10,291 nucleotides of DNA. Origin: a gamma proteobacterium symbiont of Bathyaustriella thionipta. GTDB taxonomy: Bacteria; Pseudomonadota; Gammaproteobacteria; Chromatiales; Chromatiaceae. Made by a program: the position numbers and the translations under genes. Within the stretch, counting starts at the first letter, position 1; each line of letters opens with the position of its first letter. The stretch spans positions 1-10,291 of the forward strand of contig JAHXHF010000306.1 of assembly GCA_025656895.1 (NCBI GenBank). The letters are read 5' to 3'. This document shows, in pieces, positions 6,030 to 10,291 of this stretch. Below the pieces are notes generated by a model. It was given only the letters and a program-made list of their open reading frames with translations. It did no database searches and was not told the origin of the DNA.

Positions 6030-7283
6030 ATGATCGCGCTGGTGGACTGCAACAGCTTTTATGCCAGTTGCGAGCAGATATTCAGGGTCGATTTAAGAAC
6101 AAAACCGGTTGTAGTGCTGAGTAATAACGATGGCTGCATCGTGGCGCGCAACAAAGAAGCCAAAGCCCTGTGTATTCCAGACCTGCAACCTTATTTCAAA
6201 GTAAAAGACCTGCTCGAAAAACACCGGGTTACGGTATTCAGCAGTAATTATGAATTGTATGCGGATATATCCAGCCGTGTTGTGTCGATATTAAGAGAAT
6301 ACGCGCCACAGATAGAAGTTTATTCCATCGATGAAAGTTTTCTGTTGCTGGACGGGCTTAATGAAGATTATCGCAGCTATGCCCAAGGTATCAAAAATAC
6401 GCTCTGGCGGGATGTTCGAATGCCGGTCTGTGTCGGCGTAGCGGCCAGCAAAACTCTATCGAAACTGGCTAACCATATTGCCAAAAAATCAGGCAAACTG
6501 CAGGGAGTTTGTGTTATTGACGATATTCAACGCTGGCATCCGCTGTTTAAAAAACTACCGGTTGGGCGCGTATGGGGAATAGGGTCCCGTTTATCCAGGC
6601 GTCTGGCCGCTATAGGCATCCACAGTGTTTATGATTTCAAAACAGCTCCGGCCAAACGTATCCGGCAAAATTTTGGCGTAAATCTTGAGCGCACCCGGAG
6701 TGAATTAAATGGCGAACGCTGTTTACCGATGACAGAGCATGCGGCGGCTAAACAATGTATTGTTTCAACCCGGTCTTTTGGTGAAAAAATCAACAATATT
6801 GAAGGGCTGCAGCAGGCATTATCGCAATATGCCAGCCAGGCCTGCCAAAAGTTACGCAAGCAGGCTTCACTGGTCGGGCGAGTAAGCATTTTTATTGAGA
6901 CCTCGCGTTTCGGAAAAAACCCGTTACATCGAAGTGATGGCATGCAGTTACTCTATCCCAGCAACGACAGCCGCACTGTTATCCGTACCGTCAAGCAGTT
7001 GCTTGAGCGTATCTATAAGCCCGGTCAATACTACGTGCGCGCCGGAGTCGGACTGGAAGATATTATTCCGGACAGTCATCTGCAATTAAGCCTGTTGGAT
7101 AGCGGTCAAAGCAAAAAATCAAAAAAACTTATGCAAACACTGGATCACCTTAATGAAAAAGGCCTGGGTGAAATCCGTTTCGCCAGCAGTGGTCTTGACC
7201 CGTTTTGGAAAATGCAGCGGCGCTTGAAGTCACCAGCCTATACCACGCACCTGGATGATCTGGTCAGCGTCAGAATGTGTTAG
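6030..7283 (+). CDS. umuC: UmuC, catalytic subunit of DNA polymerase V (Y-family translesion polymerase)
   Basis: This is an error-prone lesion-bypass polymerase that in E. coli works as UmuD'2C with RecA during the SOS response. The 417 residues compare with 422 in E. coli. Palm and finger motifs include MIALVDCNSFYASCE with metal ligand Asp6, SNNDGCIVARN, and YSIDESF with the catalytic pair Asp101-Glu102 at exactly the E. coli positions. SKTLSKLANHIAKK and the little-finger region follow. A beta-clamp-binding motif QLSLL lies at 352-356, followed by a DUF4113-type C-terminus (about 368-417; SPAYTT). The ATG at 6030 is preferred over an upstream GTG at 6018 because it matches the family N-terminus. 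The gene looks intact. A umuD partner is missing from the window, so UmuD must be encoded elsewhere or the polymerase uses another manager. The stop codon lies inside a 34-bp direct repeat. Confidence 0.95.
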   Translation: MIALVDCNSFYASCEQIFRVDLRTKPVVVLSNNDGCIVARNKEAKALCIPDLQPYFKVKDLLEKHRVTVFSSNYELYADISSRVVSILREYAPQIEVYSIDESFLLLDGLNEDYRSYAQGIKNTLWRDVRMPVCVGVAASKTLSKLANHIAKKSGKLQGVCVIDDIQRWHPLFKKLPVGRVWGIGSRLSRRLAAIGIHSVYDFKTAPAKRIRQNFGVNLERTRSELNGERCLPMTEHAAAKQCIVSTRSFGEKINNIEGLQQALSQYASQACQKLRKQASLVGRVSIFIETSRFGKNPLHRSDGMQLLYPSNDSRTVIRTVKQLLERIYKPGQYYVRAGVGLEDIIPDSHLQLSLLDSGQSKKSKKLMQTLDHLNEKGLGEIRFASSGLDPFWKMQRRLKSPAYTTHLDDLVSVRMC

Positions 7284-7312
7284 CCATAAGGCTGATTCTG
7301 GCAAAGGTCCTG
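7279..7312. repeat. outer direct repeat A, left copy (34 bp)
   Basis: This 34-base sequence beginning GTTAGCCATAAGGCTG recurs at 9319-9352 with 31 of 34 bases identical, 2040 bp away in the same orientation. It contains a small hairpin (AGCC-4-GGCT). The left copy covers the stop codon of umuC, so the umuC tail coincides with the edge of the foreign-looking TPR region. Confidence 0.75.
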
Positions 7313-7336
7313 CCTGTTTCTTTATGGCTCCTCTAT

Positions 7337-7359
7337 TACTGATGGTCTTGCCATCAGTA
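7337..7359. terminator. perfect 9-bp hairpin downstream of umuC
   Basis: TACTGATGG (7337-7345) and CCATCAGTA (7351-7359) are exact reverse complements around a 5-base loop (TCTTG), 53 bp after the umuC stop. No T-run follows in the rightward direction. It may mark the end of the umuC transcript or be a binding dyad. Confidence 0.45.
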
Positions 7360-7395
7360 CTGGCTAAAATTGCAGATAGACAAAAAACCTCAATG

Positions 7396-7457
7396 CCAAT
7401 TCTGAGGTGGAGACGCTTACTGTAAAAGTACGCGGCACGGATCAGAGCCATTAAATG
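7396..7457 (+). pseudogene. relic of the 3' end of a TPR gene
   Basis: From about 7396 the DNA follows the last codons of the intact TPR gene downstream (8955-9023). CTGAGGTGGAG corresponds to CTGAGGCGGAG, and after a 4-base insertion that breaks the frame, the codons for A-A-R-I-R-A-x-K plus the TGA stop (7455-7457) are still readable. The rest of this former copy is gone. It shows that at least one more copy of this gene family once stood immediately upstream. Confidence 0.7.
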
Positions 7458-7520
7458 ATGATTCAGCTGACTTTAGTGGTTTGGGGTTACCAACACTGAT
7501 AGCATGATGATTAATAAAAC
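7431..7520. repeat. inner direct repeat B, left copy (90 bp)
   Basis: These 90 bases align without gaps to 8996-9085, with 81 of 90 identical by hand count. The first 27 bases are the relic coding end of a TPR gene and the remaining 63 are noncoding. The noncoding part is at least as well conserved as the coding part. The intact TPR gene starts 57 bp after this copy. Confidence 0.82.
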
Positions 7521-7577
7521 GACAATGAACCGCCGTGCTACAGGATCCGCATGCCCGGTGGTGTGGGAGAACCAGCA

Positions 7578-9023
7578 ATGAGGCACTCGAAAATCTTTCC
7601 CCTGCTTTTCGTCTTCCTGCTGCCAGCCCTTGTGTACGCGCAGGGTGCGGGCAAAGAGTGGGACAAACTGAACCAGGAAACCAAGGATCTATACCATGCG
7701 GGGAAGTATGACCAAGCGCTGCTGGTCGCCCAGAAGAGCCTGCAGGTTGCCGAGCAGAACGTGGGCCCCAACCACTCGGATGTGGCCACGAGTCTGAACA
7801 ACCTGGCCTTGCTCTATAACACCCAGGGCGACTACGCCAAGGCCGAGCCGCTCTACAAGCACTCACTGGCGATCAGTGAGAAGGCGCTAGGCCCCGACCA
7901 CCCGGATGTGGCCACGAGCCTGAATAACCTGGCCGAGTTCTACAGAACTCAGGGCGACTACGCCAAGGCCGAGCCGCACTACAAGCGCTCGCTGGCGATC
8001 TGGGAGAAGGTGTTTGGCCCCGACCACCCAAATGTGGCCAGGGGTCTGAACAACCTGGCTGGGCTCTACTACAGCCAAGGCAACTACGCCAAGGCCGAGC
8101 CACTTTACAAGCGCTCGCTGGCGATCAGTGAGAAGGCACTCGGCCCCGACCACCCGGATGTAGCCACGAGCCTGAACAATCTGGCTGGGCTGTACAGCAC
8201 CCAGGGCGATTACGCCAAGGCTGAGCCGCTCTACAAGCGCTCGTTGGTGATCAGTGAGAAGGCGCTAGGCCCCGAGCACCCGGATGTGGCCGGTAGCCTG
8301 AACAACCTGGCCTTTCTCTACGATACCCTGGGCGACTACGCCAAGGCCGAGCCACTCTACAAGCGCTCGCTGGCGATCCGGGAGAAGGCGCTAGGCCCCG
8401 ACCACCCGGATGTAGCCACGAGCCTGAACAACCTGGCCTTGCTTTATAAAACCCAGGGCAACTACGCCAAGGCTGAGCCGCTCTACAAGCGCTCGCTGGC
8501 GATCCGTGAGAAGACGTTAGGCCCCGACCACCCGGATGTGGCCGGTAGCCTGAACAACCTGGCCTTTCTCTATGACAACCAGGGCGACTACGCCAAGGCC
8601 GAGTCGCTCTACAAGCGCTCGCTGGTGATCAGTGAGAAGGCGCTCGGCCCCGACCACCCGGATGTGGCCAGGGGCCTGAATAACCTGGCTGGGCTCTACT
8701 ACAGCCAGGGCAACTACGCCAAGGCCGAGCCACTTTACAAGCGCTCGCTGGCGATCAGTGAGAAGACACTCGGCCCCGACCACCCGGATGTAGCCACGAG
8801 CCTGAACAATCTGGCTGGGCTGTACAGCACCCAGGGCGATTACGCCAAGGCTGAGCCGCTCTACAAGCGCTCGCTGGCGATCTGGGAGGATGCGCTAGGC
8901 CCCGACCACCCGAATGTGGCCACGAGCCTTGATAATCTTGCGGCGCTGTATCGTGCGACCAAGCGGAACGCTGAGGCGGAGCCACTGGAAAAGCGCGCGG
9001 CACGGATTAGAGCGGATAAATGA
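7578..9023 (+). CDS. secreted tetratricopeptide-repeat protein with ten kinesin-light-chain-type units
   Basis: The 481-residue product has a signal peptide (MRHSKIFPLLFVFLLPALVYA, cleavage after Ala21 as VYA/QG), so it is exported to the periplasm or beyond. After a linker (about 22-58) come ten tandem 42-residue units (59-478) of the TPR_10/TPR_12 kind. Each runs roughly EKALGPDHPDVA, then SLNNLA-LY, then GDYAKAEPLYKRSLAI. The last unit is diverged and ends in ADK. No catalytic domain is present; such solenoids bind proteins or peptides. The ATG at 7578 is chosen over one at 7551 because GGGAGA lies 7 bases upstream and the signal peptide then starts properly. The DNA is about 61% GC in a counted repeat, well above the flanks, and repeats 3-4 nearly equal repeats 8-9. 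Direct repeats flank the gene, which suggests acquisition and recombination. The partner and role are unknown. Confidence 0.9.
   Translation: MRHSKIFPLLFVFLLPALVYAQGAGKEWDKLNQETKDLYHAGKYDQALLVAQKSLQVAEQNVGPNHSDVATSLNNLALLYNTQGDYAKAEPLYKHSLAISEKALGPDHPDVATSLNNLAEFYRTQGDYAKAEPHYKRSLAIWEKVFGPDHPNVARGLNNLAGLYYSQGNYAKAEPLYKRSLAISEKALGPDHPDVATSLNNLAGLYSTQGDYAKAEPLYKRSLVISEKALGPEHPDVAGSLNNLAFLYDTLGDYAKAEPLYKRSLAIREKALGPDHPDVATSLNNLALLYKTQGNYAKAEPLYKRSLAIREKTLGPDHPDVAGSLNNLAFLYDNQGDYAKAESLYKRSLVISEKALGPDHPDVARGLNNLAGLYYSQGNYAKAEPLYKRSLAISEKTLGPDHPDVATSLNNLAGLYSTQGDYAKAEPLYKRSLAIWEDALGPDHPNVATSLDNLAALYRATKRNAEAEPLEKRAARIRADK
7752..9011 (+). repeat. ten tandem 126-bp TPR-coding repeats
   Basis: Ten units of exactly 126 bp encode the TPR solenoid. 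Units are highly similar at the DNA level, including synonymous sites. The stretch 8040-8245 recurs at 8670-8875 (offset 630 bp, five units) with about four differences by eye, so units 3-4 and 8-9 form a recent higher-order duplication or have been homogenised by gene conversion. Confidence 0.85.
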
Positions 9024-9085
9024 TGTTTCAGCTGACTTTAGTGGTTTGGGGCTACCAGCACTGATAGCATGATGATTGACAAAAC
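8996..9085. repeat. inner direct repeat B, right copy (90 bp)
   Basis: This copy begins in the last nine codons of the intact TPR gene, passes its stop codon at 9021-9023 and runs 62 bases into noncoding DNA. It matches 7431-7520 at 81 of 90 positions at an offset of 1565 bp, so gene plus tail form a cassette-like unit. Confidence 0.82.
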
Positions 9086-9251
9086 GATAACCGGTGTTGA
9101 TATTCACTGACCAGGATTTATTCAAGTCAGTTGCCACCAAACTTCAGCTGGAATAATCAATGTTGAGTGCTGTCCCGGTACGATAATAAGGAATAGGGGA
9201 AGTTGTATTTAAATTCAATATTTCGGCCTTTACTGGTTATTTGTGAGTCAG

Positions 9252-9278
9252 CATTCCCGCCAGTACACGACTGGAATG
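9252..9278. repeat. imperfect hairpin between convergent genes
   Basis: CATTCC at 9252-9257 pairs with GGAATG at 9273-9278. Inside it AGT and ACT also pair around ACACG, leaving a 4-base bulge on the left arm. It may be a factor-dependent terminator or RNA structure; no T-run follows on either strand. Confidence 0.3.
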
Positions 9279-9318
9279 TCCAGGCGCCAGCTTCAGAGTA
9301 TTTTGGTGAAATATTCAG

Positions 9319-9352
9319 GTTAGCCATCAGGCTGATTCTGGAAAAGGTCTTG
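9319..9352. repeat. outer direct repeat A, right copy (34 bp)
   Basis: This copy differs from 7279-7312 at three of 34 positions. It lies in noncoding DNA 21 bp beyond the 3' end of the leftward membrane-protein gene and marks the right edge of the TPR region. The AGCC/GGCT mini-hairpin is kept while its loop differs. Confidence 0.75.
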
Positions 9353-9373
9353 TTGAGGTAAGGCTGGGCTTTG

Positions 9374-9739
9374 TTATGAGCTTGCAGGTTTCTGGCGCCA
9401 TTTTCTCACCATAACAGCTATATAAAATAGCAATAGCCAGGGTAATGAATAAATCAGCGAGTAAAGCCAGCCAAACAGAAACACAAACACTTTTTTTGCG
9501 CCATCATTGACCCATTGATCAATAAGGGCTTGCGGTGGATTTTCTGTCCGGAATATCACGTCTCCAAGATGCTGGTAATAGAAAATTACAGTTCCTAATG
9601 CTGATAACCAGCCAATAACTATAATCAGCAGGTAGATAATCCACCATGATGGTTTATCTTTAACAAATCGGAAGAAAAACAAAAAGGGAGGTGCCGAGAG
9701 AAAGATCGTCAGGCAAAGTATGCAAATGCTTTGATTCAT
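9374..9739 (-). CDS. small membrane protein of unknown function (three helices)
   Basis: I do not recognise the family. The 121-residue product starts at ATG 9739 and is very hydrophobic, with predicted membrane helices at about 5-23, 33-54 and 84-110. Between helices two and three lies a roughly 30-residue polar loop containing NPPQALIDQWVNDGAKK. A basic tail (RKWRQKP) follows the last helix. Aromatic residues are frequent at helix ends (WW, FGWLY, PWLLLFY). A GAG about ten bases before the start is the only ribosome-site candidate. It reads leftward, downstream of another membrane-protein gene with an 80-bp gap, so the two may form a unit. The real-gene call rests on sustained coding length and a coherent membrane topology. 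Confidence 0.72.
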   Translation of the reverse strand: MNQSICILCLTIFLSAPPFLFFFRFVKDKPSWWIIYLLIIVIGWLSALGTVIFYYQHLGDVIFRTENPPQALIDQWVNDGAKKVFVFLFGWLYSLIYSLPWLLLFYIAVMVRKWRQKPASS

Positions 9740-9780
9740 TTTGCTAACTCGAACGGTGATTAAGGGACAGGCAGCCTAAG

Positions 9781-9799
9781 CGTACGATCGTAAGGTACG
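9781..9799. repeat. nested palindrome between the two leftward genes
   Basis: TACGATCGTA at 9783-9792 is a perfect 10-bp palindrome, and CGTAC at 9781-9785 also pairs with GTACG at 9795-9799. The element lies 41 bp before the start of the leftward 121-residue membrane protein, where an operator or promoter element could sit. The function is unknown. Confidence 0.35.
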
Positions 9800-9819
9800 G
9801 CATCCTGCTCATTGACTTC

Positions 9820-10215
9820 TTATACCGCTAATTTTCCAAACGTAAAAGCTACTGAAGCCCCCATTATGGCTCCAAAAAATAATATTTTTATGATTTCTGA
9901 TGTCTCAAAATCTGCGCGGCCTAAACTCGATATAAAAATAAGAAATACCAATGCACCGGTAATCGCACCACTGAATATTAAACTGGCTGGAGATAAATAG
10001 CCGGTTCTTTCCAGAACTTTATATATTGGAAAGCCCAGAACCAGAGTGGAAAAGTAGCTTATGGGCAGTCCAATGCTCATGATGAAAACAAAAGCACCCA
10101 GATAGCCTGCTTTCGCTGTTGAAATTGTCATTAAGACAACGGCACCAAGGAAATATACAAAAGGAGCAACAACAGGGGAAATCAAAAAAGCTTTGATAGT
10201 TTTTTTATTGGTCAC
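9820..10215 (-). CDS. small four-helix membrane protein of unknown function
   Basis: I do not recognise the family. The 131-residue product begins at a GTG (10213-10215). An in-frame TAG only three codons upstream (10222-10224) and the lack of an ATG before the first helix make this the most plausible start. Predicted membrane helices lie at about 10-31, 39-61, 77-97 and 107-127, joined by short loops; residues 63-73 (PIYKVLERTGY) form the most polar loop and the N-terminus is lysine-rich (TNKKTIK). The lysine-rich N-terminus suggests that end stays in the cytoplasm. The gene reads leftward and is followed after 80 bp by the other small membrane protein. The DNA is AT-richer (43% GC in a counted 60-base sample) than the TPR gene. 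No enzymatic motif is visible. Confidence 0.7.
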   Translation of the reverse strand: MTNKKTIKAFLISPVVAPFVYFLGAVVLMTISTAKAGYLGAFVFIMSIGLPISYFSTLVLGFPIYKVLERTGYLSPASLIFSGAITGALVFLIFISSLGRADFETSEIIKILFFGAIMGASVAFTFGKLAV

Positions 10216-10234
10216 AGGCCGCTAGTCAAAACTA

Positions 10235-10248
10235 TGCACTTTAGTGCA
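10235..10248. promoter_or_regulatory. inverted repeat upstream of the leftward four-helix membrane protein gene
   Basis: TGCACT and AGTGCA are exact reverse complements separated by TT. The dyad is 19 bp before the GTG start of the leftward gene and also lies upstream of whatever gene begins to the right of the window. The half-sites look like those of NtrC, but NtrC sites have a wider spacer, so the regulator cannot be named. Confidence 0.35.
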
Positions 10249-10291
10249 AGGCTTTAGCTGCTACACAATTATGGTAGTCTTGGAAGGATGA

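Larger units (their letters stand above)
9024..9373. other. 350-bp intergenic region between convergent genes
   Basis: No gene is seen here. The region holds the noncoding tail of repeat B (to 9085), an imperfect hairpin at 9252-9278 and the right copy of repeat A (9319-9352). The TPR gene and the membrane-protein gene converge on it, so terminators for both would be expected, but no stem with a T-run is evident. Confidence 0.6.

Noticed and set aside
7873..9003. Long open frames on the opposite strand across the TPR gene
   Set aside because: They recur with the 126-bp period as shadows of GC-rich repeat codons and have no start signals or recognisable product.
7752..9011. CRISPR-like or minisatellite array
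   Set aside because: The 126-bp units are contiguous, keep the reading frame and encode 42-residue TPR units. There are no spacers.
7279..9352. Integron gene cassette with attC sites
   Set aside because: The 34-bp repeats begin GTTAGCC, loosely like an attC core, but the full GTTRRRY/RYYYAAC pair and the long imperfect palindrome are missing, and no integrase gene is present.
10235..10248. NtrC-binding site of a glnA-type promoter
   Set aside because: The half-sites resemble the NtrC consensus, but only 2 bases separate them instead of the usual wider spacer, and no sigma-54 promoter is seen nearby.

Overview
The window looks like a chromosomal stretch of a gammaproteobacterium, although no species marker is present. 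The coding style is of moderate GC (about 45-52% by eye), and several genes have clear gammaproteobacterial-type architecture: an EnvZ-like sensor kinase of the right length, a UmuC whose catalytic pair falls at the E. coli positions, and an ArsR-family repressor of the SqrR/BigR type. All genes from 224 to 9023 read rightward. The last two, 9374-10215, read leftward.

Region 1 (1-5717) is a sensory and redox block. It opens with an EnvZ-like histidine kinase gene that is complete in every motif but carries an in-frame amber codon at 599-601. A PrxQ/Bcp-type peroxiredoxin follows. Then come a large membrane-bound hybrid histidine kinase whose own receiver domain has lost the phospho-acceptor Asp and the Lys, and, 6 bp later, an intact REC-PAS protein with no output domain. 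The simplest reading is that this REC-PAS protein supplies the receiver that the hybrid kinase lacks. The block ends with a small ArsR-family repressor carrying two cysteines 66 residues apart, the spacing of the persulfide sensors SqrR and BigR. A peroxiredoxin near a possible persulfide sensor suggests thiol, peroxide or sulfur stress, but this is inference.

Region 2 (5718-7283) is a roughly 300-bp gap with weak hairpins only, followed by a full-length umuC (DNA polymerase V catalytic subunit) without an adjacent umuD and without a recognisable LexA box.

Region 3 (7279-9352) is the most unusual part. A secreted protein built of ten near-identical 42-residue kinesin-light-chain-type TPR units is encoded by DNA of clearly higher GC (61% in one counted repeat, against 43% in a counted 60-base sample of the right-hand genes). 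It is flanked by a 90-bp direct repeat (81/90 identical by hand count). The upstream copy contains a frameshifted relic of the 3' end of the same gene family, and both copies continue into a conserved noncoding tail. Outside these lies a second pair of direct repeats, 34 bp long and 31/34 identical; its left copy overlaps the umuC stop codon. Within the gene, repeats 3-4 and 8-9 are almost identical at 630-bp spacing. Together this points to an acquired, recombining TPR cassette.

Region 4 (9374-10215) holds two leftward genes for small multi-pass membrane proteins of unknown function, in AT-richer DNA. No tRNA, rRNA, CRISPR array, transposase or integrase was seen.
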